64,000 nt of DNA from assembly GCF_013177695.1 (NCBI RefSeq), contig NZ_WOEY01000127.1, positions 1 through 64,000 of the forward strand, read 5' to 3'. The notes under the pieces are model-generated. The model saw nothing but the letters and a program-made list of their open reading frames with translations, ran no database searches and had not been told where the DNA came from. Positions 51,590-60,081 of the stretch are shown in pieces. The position numbers and the translations under genes are program-made. The DNA is from Paraburkholderia solitsugae (GTDB lineage Bacteria > Pseudomonadota > Gammaproteobacteria > Burkholderiales > Burkholderiaceae). Positions within the stretch are counted from its first letter, which is position 1. Each line of letters begins with the position of its first letter.

Positions 51590-52199
51590 GAAGTCGACCG
51601 TACGCCATGCGACCTCGTTCTCATGGACCTCTACATGCATGGAGGTTTCTATGGAGACGGACTGGAAGCCGTCAGGCAGTTCCAGATGCGCTATCCCGAT
51701 GTTGCACTCGTCATCCTCACCATGGAAACCGAAGCTGCCGCGCTGAGAAAGGTCATCGCGCTCGCTGTCGATGGGCTGATCAGCAAACGCGACCGGATCG
51801 ATCCGATTCACGTGGCAGTCGTCACGGCACGGGCTCGCGAGTGTTATCTCGGCACCGGTGGTGCGCGCGCTGATTGCCGACGCAACGATCGCGCAACGGT
51901 TCGATTTTTGTCCGGCAATTGTTGTCGCGCCGCGAACTGCAGGTGTTCACGCAATACGCCTCTGGGCTTGGTGTAACAGAGATCGCCGCGCGTTCTGGGC
52001 GCAGTGTCAAGACAATCAGCGCCCAGAAATGTACCGCGATGCGCAAGCTCGGCCTGCACAGCGACGCGGAGTCGTTCCGCTTCGCCGTCGAGCACGGCGT
52101 GATCTCTGAAGATTGCGTGCAGAACCGGCGCGGAGCCGACGAGACGTCGTGCCGGTCTCCTAGCATGACGACGAGAAGATGCACTTGGCATAGCCCGGG

Positions 52200-52340
52200 A
52201 TGAACGTCGCGTGCAGGGACTACCGCCGGGACATTGCCGTCAAGGCGCCGGAACGCTTGCGCAGCGACGGGCTGGCGTTGGCGAGCAAGTGCAATGCGAT
52301 GCTGGATGGAATCGAGGAGCCGGCTGCACTGCTGGCGTGA
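52200..52340 (+). CDS. Possible 46-residue protein or gene remnant
   Basis: A short frame whose ATG overlaps the stop of the broken response-regulator frame as ATGA. The sequence (PERLRSDGLALASKCNAMLD) looks helical and protein-like with typical GC-rich third positions. It may be a remnant of a gene once coupled to the regulator. No family is recognised. Confidence 0.25.
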   Translation: MNVACRDYRRDIAVKAPERLRSDGLALASKCNAMLDGIEEPAALLA

Positions 52341-52437
52341 CGTTTTGTCGCGCAGCAGCGAGGCGAGGCTGTAGCGCTTTGCTCAGATGATCGCATTGGC
52401 GCGCTCGAGAGTGAATCCAGGCGGCGAATCGGGAGGG

Positions 52438-52465
52438 CGAAAAAAAACGCGGCCGAAGCCGCGTT
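52438..52465 (-). terminator. Intrinsic terminator after the LysR remnant
   Basis: AACGCGGC (52446-52453), loop CGAA, GCCGCGTT (52458-52465). On the minus strand it is followed by a run of T's (A's at 52440-52447). It lies about 95 bases past the end of the remnant, as a normal terminator would. Confidence 0.8.
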
Positions 52466-52558
52466 AAGGATTTGGAGACATCCCTCGATGAAGGAGTCAC
52501 TTCTCGCAGAAAGAAGCATAACCGGAGCTGCGCAAAAGATTCATTACAAAATGCGCAA

Positions 52559-52954
52559 TTAACTGTTTGTAAATATCGATGAAAGCGTCGACCCGGCTCT
52601 GTTTCGAAAATAGTCGACGGTGAATTCGACAAATAAGCGTGTTTGGGCGGACGCGTGCCGGCGCCCGGGGTACACCAACGAGACTTCCTTGTCCGCCCCT
52701 TTGATCGGGTAGTCCGGCAGTACCTGCACAAGCGCACCGCTCATCAGGTCCGCCGAAACATGATGCTCCGACAGGATCGTAATATCCATGTCGGTGAGCA
52801 CCGCCTGGCGTTGCAGCACACGCGTGGCACGTCGAACGGGTCGAACCACTGGAATCAGTTCGGTCTGCAGACTGACTACGCGCTGTCCTGACGCACCGAT
52901 CTGTACGCCGAAGACCTCGTGCAGGTCTGCGCAAACAGCTTCGACGGATTTGCA
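52559..52954 (-). pseudogene. C-terminal remnant of a LysR-family regulator
   Basis: An open minus-strand stretch of 131 codons that begins after a TAG at 52955-52957 and has no HTH part. Its C-terminal half matches the end of LysR effector domains (SEHHVSADLMSGALVQVLPD, EVSLVYPGRRHASAQTRLFV, EFTVDYF). The missing 5' two thirds are replaced by the CHRD gene's upstream region. A typical terminator follows, so this was once a full gene. Confidence 0.65.
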
Positions 52955-53023
52955 CTAGTATGTGGTGGCCCTGCGCGTCGCCGACATTTCGGTGCGGCAG
53001 TGCGTCAAAGTCCGGAGAAGACC

Positions 53024-53458
53024 ATGATCGCGCTTCGAAAACTGAATTTTGCTGTGGTGGTATGGGCGTTGGCGTCGGGCGTCGCCTTCGCGGATACGGT
53101 GGCGCTGAAGGCCGATCTCGAGCCCTCGAGCGAAGTGCCGCCGCGCGTGAGTCACGGGCATGGCATGTTGAACGCCACGTTCGATACGTCGACCAAGTCC
53201 CTGCAATGGACGATCACCTATGAAGCGCTGAGCGGCCCGGCCACCGCTGCGCACTTCCAAGGTCCCGCGCCGGTCGGGCAGAACGCCAAGGTCCAGGTGC
53301 CGATTGCGAAGGATGCGCTCGCGAGCCCGATCAAAGGGTCGGCGGCGCTCACCGAACAGCAGGTGACGGACCTGATGGCGGGGCAGTGGTACTTCAACGT
53401 CCACACCGAGCAGAACCCGACGGGCGAGATTCGCGGGCAGGTTTTGCCGGCGAACTAA
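53024..53458 (+). CDS. Exported CHRD-domain protein
   Basis: A 144-residue precursor with a signal peptide (FAVVVWALASGVAFA, cut before DTVALKA), then a single CHRD domain, the beta-sandwich first described in chordin. Family marks are LEPSSEVPPRVSHGHG, FDTSTKSLQWTITYEALSG, AAHFQGPAP, and a C-terminal WYFNVHTEQNPTGEIRGQV. It is probably periplasmic or secreted; the function in bacteria is unknown. CCGGAGAAGACC precedes ATG 53024. A terminator follows. Confidence 0.9.
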   Translation: MIALRKLNFAVVVWALASGVAFADTVALKADLEPSSEVPPRVSHGHGMLNATFDTSTKSLQWTITYEALSGPATAAHFQGPAPVGQNAKVQVPIAKDALASPIKGSAALTEQQVTDLMAGQWYFNVHTEQNPTGEIRGQVLPAN

Positions 53459-53474
53459 GTAAAAGGAAAGCCTT

Positions 53475-53496
53475 GCCCGTGGCGCGCGGGCTTTTT
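53475..53496 (+). terminator. Intrinsic terminator after the CHRD gene
   Basis: GCCCG (53475-53479), 7-base loop, CGGGC (53487-53491), then TTTTT. It lies 17 bases after the CHRD stop codon. Confidence 0.75.
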
Positions 53497-53576
53497 CAGG
53501 ATTAGAAGCCATCGTCCACCGGCGCGGTGGCGAACACACGTACCATGACGGGACACTATCGAAGGAGCGTGTTCCA

Positions 53577-54542
53577 ATGAGCTGGCAAAGCGCACTCGCG
53601 TGCTGGTATCTGCGAAAGCAGTTTCGACCGCAAACCCTCAAGCCGGGTGTCAATGTCGAGAAAGCGCGTGCGCTTACGAGCCGGCGCGCCTGGTCGCCGC
53701 GCGTGCCCGGTGGCTGGTGTCTGCGCGAATTGTACGGGCCGGACGATCGGCCGCTGCGGGGTGAGTGGTTCGAGCGCGCTGACAGCGTATCGACTTCCGG
53801 GAACGGCCCGACCGTACTGTATTGCCACGGCGGCGGCTACTATTTCTGTTCGCCGCTGACGCATCGCTCCATCGCATTCGGCTTGGCCACGCGTGCGAAC
53901 GCACCGATCTTTTCCCTCGACTACCGGCTCGCACCGGAGCACCGCTTTCCGGCCGCGCTCGACGATGCGGCCGCAGCCTACCGTCAATTGGTTGCGGACG
54001 GCACGCCGCCCGAGTCGATCGTGATCGCGGGGGATTCCGCGGGCGGCGGCCTTGCGCTCGCTACGCTGGTCGCCTTGCGCGACGCCGGCGATCCGCTGCC
54101 GGCAGGCTGCCTGCTGTTCTCGCCGTGGACCGATCTGGCCGCTACCGGCGACACCATCCGCACCAACGACGGTCTCGATCCCATGTTCAGCGGTCCCGCA
54201 ATTGGGCCCGCCGCCAGGCTTTATCTCGGCGAAACGCCCGCCACGCATCCCTACGCTTCGCCGCTCTATGCCGACCTGCACGGCTTGCCGCCGCTCTTCA
54301 TCATGGCGGGCAGCACCGAGGTCTTGCTCGACGACTCGCAACGCGTTGCCGATAAGGCGCGCGCGGCGGGCGTCGACTGCGAATTCGAGGTGTGGAAGAA
54401 GATGCCGCACGTCTGGCCGCTGTTCTCTCCGTTCATTCCCGAGGCGAACCGCGCGCTCGACCGCGCCGCGGCTTTTGTGCGGCGTGTGACGAGCGGCGCA
54501 ACGAAGGCCGCTCAGCCATCCAGGGTGACGTCCATCGCCTGA
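53577..54542 (+). CDS. Alpha/beta hydrolase of the hormone-sensitive-lipase family
   Basis: A 321-residue cytosolic esterase. The oxyanion motif is HGGGYYF (about residues 84-90), the nucleophile elbow GDSAGGG (Ser about 154), and the acid in the VLLDDSQRV region; His is near HVWPLFSPF. This places it in the HSL/bacterial esterase family IV, acting on short acyl esters. Its 3' end overlaps the convergent EcsC gene by 31 bases. Confidence 0.9.
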   Translation: MSWQSALACWYLRKQFRPQTLKPGVNVEKARALTSRRAWSPRVPGGWCLRELYGPDDRPLRGEWFERADSVSTSGNGPTVLYCHGGGYYFCSPLTHRSIAFGLATRANAPIFSLDYRLAPEHRFPAALDDAAAAYRQLVADGTPPESIVIAGDSAGGGLALATLVALRDAGDPLPAGCLLFSPWTDLAATGDTIRTNDGLDPMFSGPAIGPAARLYLGETPATHPYASPLYADLHGLPPLFIMAGSTEVLLDDSQRVADKARAAGVDCEFEVWKKMPHVWPLFSPFIPEANRALDRAAAFVRRVTSGATKAAQPSRVTSIA

Positions 54543-55354
54543 TAGGCGGCCTCGACCGTTTCCTGGCCGTAGCGCCGCTCCAGCCGCCGCACGGTGAAGT
54601 GACCGTGCGCGACCTGCTGGAAGTGGTCGATGAACACCGTGTTGACCATTGCGCCGAGCACCGCGCCAATCGCCGGAATCGACTTGGCCGCGATCTGCTC
54701 GCTCACCTGCACCGAAAAGCGTGAGGCAATCGTGTTCAGCAGACGCAGCAAGGCCGCGGAGCCATGCGCGGTGAAGCCTTTCGTCGCGATTTCGGATGAA
54801 GCCTTCGACACCGCCTGCGCCAGCGCGCCGCGCATGATGAAGTAGCCGAAGTCGGCGTCGTCGTCGGCTTTCGAGGTGCCGCCCATGCCGAGCACCGTCA
54901 GGCATTGCAACTGCGTGTCGATCGAAGTCAGATCCTCGCCCTCGCTGCGCGCGATGTCGCAGATCGAGCGGAACATCAGTGTGGTCGTGACTGGCAACTC
55001 GACGGGCAGTGCGAACAGACCGAAGGCGCCGCCGGCCGCGCCGGTGGTGGCCACGGCGAACTTGTGCAGCAGGTTGCTCGGTTTGTCGGGCACGATCAGG
55101 GGCGAGGCACCGGCCTGCCGCCCCAGTGTGCGCAGCGCGATCGAGAGACATTTGCGCAACGCCAGTTCCGTCGCATCCGTGACCTTTTCATTGGCAAAAG
55201 CCGGCATGCGCGAGAGCAATTTTTCGAGCGGCGAGCCGACGATGCTCGCCAGTTTCATCGCCAGCGCGGGGCTCTCCAGTTCGTGTTTCGCGCGTCGCAG
55301 CGCGCTCAGGTCTTCGTCCGATAACGATTGTGCTGCGAGCGAACTCGGCTCCAT
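54512..55354 (-). CDS. EcsC-family protein
   Basis: A 280-residue protein matching the EcsC family, named after a B. subtilis gene next to the EcsAB transporter; the function is unknown. Features are an amphipathic N-terminal region, a hydrophobic Gly/Ala stretch (AVATTGAAGGAFGLFALPVE), EGEDLTSIDTQLQCLTVLGM, and SIPAIGAVLGAMVNTVFIDH. ATG 55354 is preceded by AGGGAGG; ATG 55372 is the alternative. It ends over the alpha/beta hydrolase stop and lies divergent from the MFS gene. Confidence 0.85.
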   Translation of the reverse strand: MEPSSLAAQSLSDEDLSALRRAKHELESPALAMKLASIVGSPLEKLLSRMPAFANEKVTDATELALRKCLSIALRTLGRQAGASPLIVPDKPSNLLHKFAVATTGAAGGAFGLFALPVELPVTTTLMFRSICDIARSEGEDLTSIDTQLQCLTVLGMGGTSKADDDADFGYFIMRGALAQAVSKASSEIATKGFTAHGSAALLRLLNTIASRFSVQVSEQIAAKSIPAIGAVLGAMVNTVFIDHFQQVAHGHFTVRRLERRYGQETVEAAYQAMDVTLDG

Positions 55355-55465
55355 GTGCCTCCCTGGCGTCATGTGTTGTCCATTCTTCAGTCGATTGCCA
55401 GCGCGATGAACCGTTCCAGCGCGCTCCAGCTTAGAGCATCACCTCGTGGTATGATTCCCAATCGT

Positions 55466-55477
55466 TTGACGAGTCAA
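55466..55477. promoter_or_regulatory. Candidate MarR operator before the DHA2 gene
   Basis: TTGACGAGTCAA: half-sites TTGAC/GTCAA spaced two bases apart, 17 bases before the transporter start. A -10-like TATGAT lies at 55450-55455, so a repressor here would block the transcription start. The marR gene is in the same transcript. Confidence 0.45.
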
Positions 55478-55494
55478 CTGTTGCTCTATCAAAA

Positions 55495-57090
55495 ATGACT
55501 GTCCATACCGCAGCCCACCACTCGAGTGGGCAAGTTTTACCTTTCCGTGAATCGCTACTGGCGATGCTCGGGATTTCCTTCGTCTCGATGCTGGTCGCCC
55601 TCGACCAGACAGTGGTCGGCACCGCCTTGCCCACGATCGTTTCGGAGTTGAAGGGTTTCGAGCTTTACGCGTGGGTCGCCACGTCGTACCTGCTGACCTC
55701 GGTGATTACCGTGCCGATCTTCGGCCGGCTCGGCGATTACTACGGGCGCAAGCCGTTCGTGATCGCATCGATCGTCGTGTTCACGGGGGCTTCGGTGCTG
55801 TGCGGCGCCGCCAACAACATGCTGTTCCTCGTGCTCGCTCGCGGCTTGCAGGGCATTGGTGGCGGCATGCTGGTCGGCACCGCCTTTGCGTGCATTCCCG
55901 ATCTCTTCCCCGACTCAGTCGTGCGACTGCGCTGGCAGGTGCTGATGAGTTCGGCGTTCGGTATCGCGAATGCGGTGGGGCCGTCGCTCGGTGGTTTTCT
56001 CACGCAGTACTACGGCTGGCGCTCGGTGTTCTACGTGAATCTGCCGGTTGGTTTGCTGTCGCTGTATTTCGTCTGGCGCTTCCTGCCGCATCTGCGGCAT
56101 GTCGAACACGAAGGGAAGATGCGGCTCGATTGGCCGGGTGCGCTGCTGATCGCGGTGGCGCTCGGCTCGCTGCAGTTGTTCGTCGAGATGTTGCCGAAGC
56201 ACGGCGTCACATTGAGCGCCTTCGCGCTGCTCGCCTTGAGCGTCGCCTCGGCGTACGGGTTGTGGCAGTGGGAAAAGCGCTGCCCGACAGCGATTTTGCC
56301 CATCGACATGTTCCGCAATCGCAGTCTGGCCGCGCTCTTCACGCTGGCCGTGCTGGGCGGCTTCACGATGTTCTCGTTGCTGTTCTACGCACCGTTGCTG
56401 TTCCAGGGCGGCTTCGGGATGTCGCCGAACGAAGCGGGGCTCGTCATTACGCCGCTCGTTGTGTTCATCACGATCGGCAGTATCGCCAACGGACGTATCG
56501 TCTCGCGTGTGCGCAATCCGAATCTGATGCTGTACATCGGCTTTGCGCTAGTGGCGCTGGCGTGCCTCGGTGTGGTCGTCGCGACGCGTTCCATGCCGCA
56601 ATGGCTGCTGATGTCGTTCATGGTGCTCGGCGGCCTCGGTCTCGGCTTCGTCATGCCGAATCTGACGATCTTCGCGCAGCAGACAGCCGGCCGCGAACAC
56701 CTCGGTATCGCCACCGCGCTGCTGCAGTCGCTGCGGATGATCGGCGGGATGATCGGCACCGCGCTGACCGGCACGCTAATCACCCATATGTACGCAAGTG
56801 GTGTACGCGGCGCGCTTGAAAACGATCACGCATCGCAGTGGTTCTCCGACCTTGGCGACCCGCAAATCCTGATCAATCGCGATGCGCAATCCGCCTTGCT
56901 CGGTCAACTGACGCACGCGGGCCACAACGGCGCGATGTTGCTCGAGAGTGCACGCGAGGCGCTCGTTTCGGCAATTCATCTGGGTCTCGCGCTGGCGGCG
57001 ATCATCGCCGTGGTGTCCGTGTGGCAAAGCCGCCGTGTGCCGCCGATCAAGCTCCAGCGCAAGCTCGAGCCGGTGATTCACGCGGATTGA
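55495..57090 (+). CDS. DHA2-family (EmrB/QacA-type) MFS drug exporter
   Basis: A 531-residue membrane protein with 14 predicted helices. Motif D1 is present (VSMLVALDQTVVGTALPTIV), as are loop 2-3 GRLGDYYGRKPFV, motif C in helix 5 (GIANAVGPSLGGFL) and LQGIGGGMLVGTAF. The family expels drugs and toxic organics by proton antiport, often with an EmrA-type adaptor, which is not present here. A MarR regulator follows 31 bases downstream. Confidence 0.93.
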   Translation: MTVHTAAHHSSGQVLPFRESLLAMLGISFVSMLVALDQTVVGTALPTIVSELKGFELYAWVATSYLLTSVITVPIFGRLGDYYGRKPFVIASIVVFTGASVLCGAANNMLFLVLARGLQGIGGGMLVGTAFACIPDLFPDSVVRLRWQVLMSSAFGIANAVGPSLGGFLTQYYGWRSVFYVNLPVGLLSLYFVWRFLPHLRHVEHEGKMRLDWPGALLIAVALGSLQLFVEMLPKHGVTLSAFALLALSVASAYGLWQWEKRCPTAILPIDMFRNRSLAALFTLAVLGGFTMFSLLFYAPLLFQGGFGMSPNEAGLVITPLVVFITIGSIANGRIVSRVRNPNLMLYIGFALVALACLGVVVATRSMPQWLLMSFMVLGGLGLGFVMPNLTIFAQQTAGREHLGIATALLQSLRMIGGMIGTALTGTLITHMYASGVRGALENDHASQWFSDLGDPQILINRDAQSALLGQLTHAGHNGAMLLESAREALVSAIHLGLALAAIIAVVSVWQSRRVPPIKLQRKLEPVIHAD

Positions 57091-57121
57091 TTTTTTAGCC
57101 TTATCGTTTTACTGACAGATT

Positions 57122-57712
57122 ATGGAAGAACAGGATCGCGTCGCCGTCTTGCAGCAATTCGGCCGCACTTATCGGGCGTTCATGTCGGCGTTCGAGGCCC
57201 GCGTCGGTCACCCGTTGCCGCGCTGGCGCATTCTGCTCGCGCTGCACGAGCAGGCCGGCGAGTCGTCGCAGAAGCGGCTGGTCGAGCGCCTGCGCGTCGA
57301 TCCGGGCGCGCTCACGCGGCAGCTGAAAACGCTCGAGGGTTTGGGCTGGATTGCTCGCAGCATGGATACGCGCGATAACCGCGTGACCAATGTGCGGTTG
57401 ACCGAAGCGGGGCAGTTGGCGACTGAAGCCAGCCTGCCGCGCCGCAACGCTTTTTTGCACGACACGATGGCGGCATTGCCCGACGATGCGCTGAGCGCGC
57501 TGTCGGGGGCCTTGAAGATGCTGGAAGTGCGGATCGGCGAAGTGGCGGCGACCGCTGCCGCCGCAGGCGCGGATTCTGCCGCCCCTTCGCAAGCACCGGA
57601 AGCGGTTGGCACTGACCTTGGCACGTTAGGCATTACGGACGAAAGAGCGGCCGATTCAGCGCAGCGGCCGCCGCGAATGAGACGGCCTGAACCGAAGTCA
57701 CGAACGTCGTGA
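57122..57712 (+). CDS. MarR-family transcriptional regulator
   Basis: A 196-residue regulator with a winged HTH in residues 30-110 (SSQKRLVERLRVDPGALTRQ, wing region SMDTRDNRVTNVRLTEAG) and a dimerisation helix at each end. The C-terminal 50 residues are Ala/Pro-rich and lie outside the usual 140-150-residue domain. Placement behind the exporter gene suggests that it represses that gene through the site at 55466. Confidence 0.92.
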   Translation: MEEQDRVAVLQQFGRTYRAFMSAFEARVGHPLPRWRILLALHEQAGESSQKRLVERLRVDPGALTRQLKTLEGLGWIARSMDTRDNRVTNVRLTEAGQLATEASLPRRNAFLHDTMAALPDDALSALSGALKMLEVRIGEVAATAAAAGADSAAPSQAPEAVGTDLGTLGITDERAADSAQRPPRMRRPEPKSRTS

Positions 57713-57764
57713 GAGTCACGACCGGCGCGCCACCTTACGGTGAAGCGCGCCGTTTGCATCAGGA

Positions 57765-59042
57765 TCAGAAGAACGTTTCGATCACTTCAGTGACCCGATA
57801 CGACGGGTCGAGCACCAGCACCTGACGCCACTTGTCGAACGTCAGGCACGGGTGCGAGATGTCGAACGCGATCATGTCGCCCACCTTCAGATCGGCGCCT
57901 GCGGGAATCCGCAGATACGCGTGCTGGTCCATCAAGCCAAAAATCTCCCAGCCCTCGCTCGCTGCGATATCGCGCGGCGCTTCGCTGCCCGGACGATAGT
58001 GGCGCGCCGGTTCAGGCATGCCCGCGTCGAATGCGGAATCGCGTTTGCCCAGACCGATGATGGCGCGATCAGGTTCCGGGATCGATTGCACGTACGCCCA
58101 CAGTTGCAGTGCCGGCAACAGGCCTTCGCCCATTTTCTTCGCGACCGGATTGCGCGCGAAAATGTCCGTTTGCGCCTTGCGGTAGACGCCGACGTCATGC
58201 GACAGATAGCAGCCGGGCCGCAGCACGACTTCGACCTTGCCGGTCTCCGAGGCCTTCACGAATTCTTCAGCGACCACGTCGTACCAGGCCGAGCCGGCTC
58301 CTGACAGAACGGCCGGCGTGCGGGCAAAACGTCCTTCGTCGACGAGCTTACGCGTCACCGCGACGGCGCTCTGCAGGAACTCGCGCACTTCGTGTTCTTC
58401 TTTCAGCACGCCTTCATACAATTCGACGCCTGCCAGCTTCAACACATCCGGATAGCGCGCTATCGCATCGAGCACCGCGTTGCGCTGCGCTTCATCGCGC
58501 ACGCCGGTGCGCCCGCCCGGCACGCCGAGCTCGAGCAGCACCTGCAGCGGTTTGCGCACTGACGTGAAAAACTGCCCCAGTTGCTCGACGCCTTCGACCG
58601 AATCGACGAGGCAGAAGAACTCGAAATCAGGGTCGCTCAGCAACTCGGCGATCATCATCATGTTGCGGCGGCCAACCAGCTGGTTTGCCATCAGGATCCG
58701 CGATACGCCGCCGTGATACGCCGCGCGCACTTGATGCGCGGTGGCGAGCGTGATGCCCCATGCGCCGGTTTCAAGCTGACGGCGAAACAGCTGCGGCGCC
58801 ATGGTTGTTTTGCCGTGCGGCGCGAGCTTGACACCGTACTCCGCGACGAACTCCTGCATCCACTTCAAGTTGTGTTCCACACGATCCGCGTACAGCACCG
58901 CAGCGGGCAGACTCACGTCTTCGTTCAGCAGGTTCCACTCGAGGCGCGCGGCATCCGTGAGTTGGATACTGGTGCCCGGAACCATGCCCAAGCCCTTGCT
59001 ATAAGGATCAATCGTTGCGCCCTGATAGTTTGTAACTTTCAT
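57765..59042 (-). CDS. PLP-dependent amino acid deaminase (D-threonine aldolase/D-serine dehydratase-like)
   Basis: A 425-residue enzyme of the alanine-racemase-like fold III. PLP lysine lies in LAPHGKTTMAPQ (about residue 78), followed by the barrel (VLLELGVPGGRTGVRDEAQR, VLSGAGSAWYDVV) and a C-terminal domain with metal-binding HPCLTFDKW. Homologues deaminate D-serine or D-threo-3-hydroxyaspartate. AGGGAGAC directly precedes ATG 59042. It is divergent from an RpiR regulator and a D-aminoacylase, so a D-amino-acid substrate is likely. Confidence 0.85.
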   Translation of the reverse strand: MKVTNYQGATIDPYSKGLGMVPGTSIQLTDAARLEWNLLNEDVSLPAAVLYADRVEHNLKWMQEFVAEYGVKLAPHGKTTMAPQLFRRQLETGAWGITLATAHQVRAAYHGGVSRILMANQLVGRRNMMMIAELLSDPDFEFFCLVDSVEGVEQLGQFFTSVRKPLQVLLELGVPGGRTGVRDEAQRNAVLDAIARYPDVLKLAGVELYEGVLKEEHEVREFLQSAVAVTRKLVDEGRFARTPAVLSGAGSAWYDVVAEEFVKASETGKVEVVLRPGCYLSHDVGVYRKAQTDIFARNPVAKKMGEGLLPALQLWAYVQSIPEPDRAIIGLGKRDSAFDAGMPEPARHYRPGSEAPRDIAASEGWEIFGLMDQHAYLRIPAGADLKVGDMIAFDISHPCLTFDKWRQVLVLDPSYRVTEVIETFF

Positions 59043-59187
59043 GTCTCCCTGCTCCATCGTCCAGTTAAATTGAATCAAAGTTGACTTTACTATGTTACCG
59101 AAAGTACGATGGTTGAAGGGATGTTATTTAGTACCACGGCTTGCCGGAGGCTTTTTGTAAGCGTCGCGCGGCCTTCCACCTTCTGCA

Positions 59188-60078
59188 ATGAACTCAACTG
59201 CTGAGCCGCTGGCCTTCGACATCGTCGCGCGCATCGCCGAGTGCGCGCCGGAACTGCGTTCGGCCGAACGGAAGGTTGCGGCACTGATTCTCGACGATCT
59301 GACCGGTGCATCGCGGGCCAGCATTGGCGCGCTCGCGCAGCAGGCGGAAGTGAGCGTCGCGACCGTGACGCGCTTTGCGAAGGCGGTCGGTTGCCGCGAC
59401 GTGCGGGAGTTGAAGCTGCGCCTCGCGCAGGCGGCCGCCGTCGGTCAGCGCTTCCTGCAAGCGGGCGGACCCACAGACGCGCCCGAGCCCATCGCCACCC
59501 GTATTTTCGACGAACTGCAGACTGCGCTTGCCCATAACCACCAGTTGCTGCGCCAGGCGCCTTTAGACGAAGCGGCGGCCGCGTTGCGCGCCGCGCGAAT
59601 GATCTATGTGTTCGGCATGGGCGGCGGCTCAACTGCATTGGCCGACGAGATGCGCTTCAGGCTCGTGCGCCTCGGCCGGCCTGTTGCGACCTATCAGGAC
59701 GGCTTGTTGCAGCGGATGGTGGCGAGCACCGTGTCGCGCGAATGCGTGGTGATCGCATTGTCCACCACCGGGCGCGTGCCGGAGATGGTCGAGAACTGCA
59801 AGATTGCGCGCAGCTACGGCGCGACGGTGATCGCCCTGACCGCGCCGGCTTCACCTTTGGCCAAACTGGCCGATTGGGTCATCCCGATCGTCGCCTTTGA
59901 AACCGATTTCATTTACAAGCCGTCGTCGTCGCGTTACGCGATGATGATGGCGCTCGATGTGCTCGTCACCGAACTTGCCGTCAGTCAGGGCGACGAGAGC
60001 CGTGAATTGCTGCGCCGCATGAAGCACGCGCTCGACGCGCACCGTGGCGGCGGAGATCGACAACCGTTAGGAGACTGA
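59188..60078 (+). CDS. RpiR/MurR-family transcriptional regulator
   Basis: A 296-residue regulator with an N-terminal HTH_6 domain (LTGASRASIGALAQQAEVSV, VTRFAKAVGCRDVREL) and a C-terminal SIS domain (about 125-265; VFGMGGGSTALADEMRF, ALSTTGRVPEM). SIS domains usually sense phosphosugars; in this cluster the effector may be an amino-acid derivative. It lies in the divergent gap with the deaminase, where an ACTTT/AAAGT inverted pair at about 59083-59104 may be its site. D-aminoacylase follows after 3 bases. Confidence 0.9.
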   Translation: MNSTAEPLAFDIVARIAECAPELRSAERKVAALILDDLTGASRASIGALAQQAEVSVATVTRFAKAVGCRDVRELKLRLAQAAAVGQRFLQAGGPTDAPEPIATRIFDELQTALAHNHQLLRQAPLDEAAAALRAARMIYVFGMGGGSTALADEMRFRLVRLGRPVATYQDGLLQRMVASTVSRECVVIALSTTGRVPEMVENCKIARSYGATVIALTAPASPLAKLADWVIPIVAFETDFIYKPSSSRYAMMMALDVLVTELAVSQGDESRELLRRMKHALDAHRGGGDRQPLGD

Positions 60079-60081
60079 TCC

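Larger units (their letters stand above)
50056..52203 (+). pseudogene. Second RcsB-like response regulator, interrupted by ISL3 and frameshifted
   Basis: The N-terminal part (50056-50205; GGGGAG before the ATG) encodes TIIADDHPLVLLAIENLMLG and stops at AAELFK. After the IS, codon GAA at 51590 continues EVDRTPCDLVLMDLYMHGGF in the same register once one target duplication is removed, so a clean excision would restore the receiver. Two further single-base shifts are needed near 51855 and 51870-51900 to reach the LuxR-type HTH (LSRRELQVFTQYASGLGVTE, RSVKTISAQKCTAMRKLGL). The gene is therefore dead even without the IS. Confidence 0.88.

Noticed and set aside
53556..55151. 531-codon minus-strand frame across the hydrolase and EcsC genes
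   Set aside because: Overlaps both well-supported genes in a wrong frame; composition is Arg/Gly-rich.
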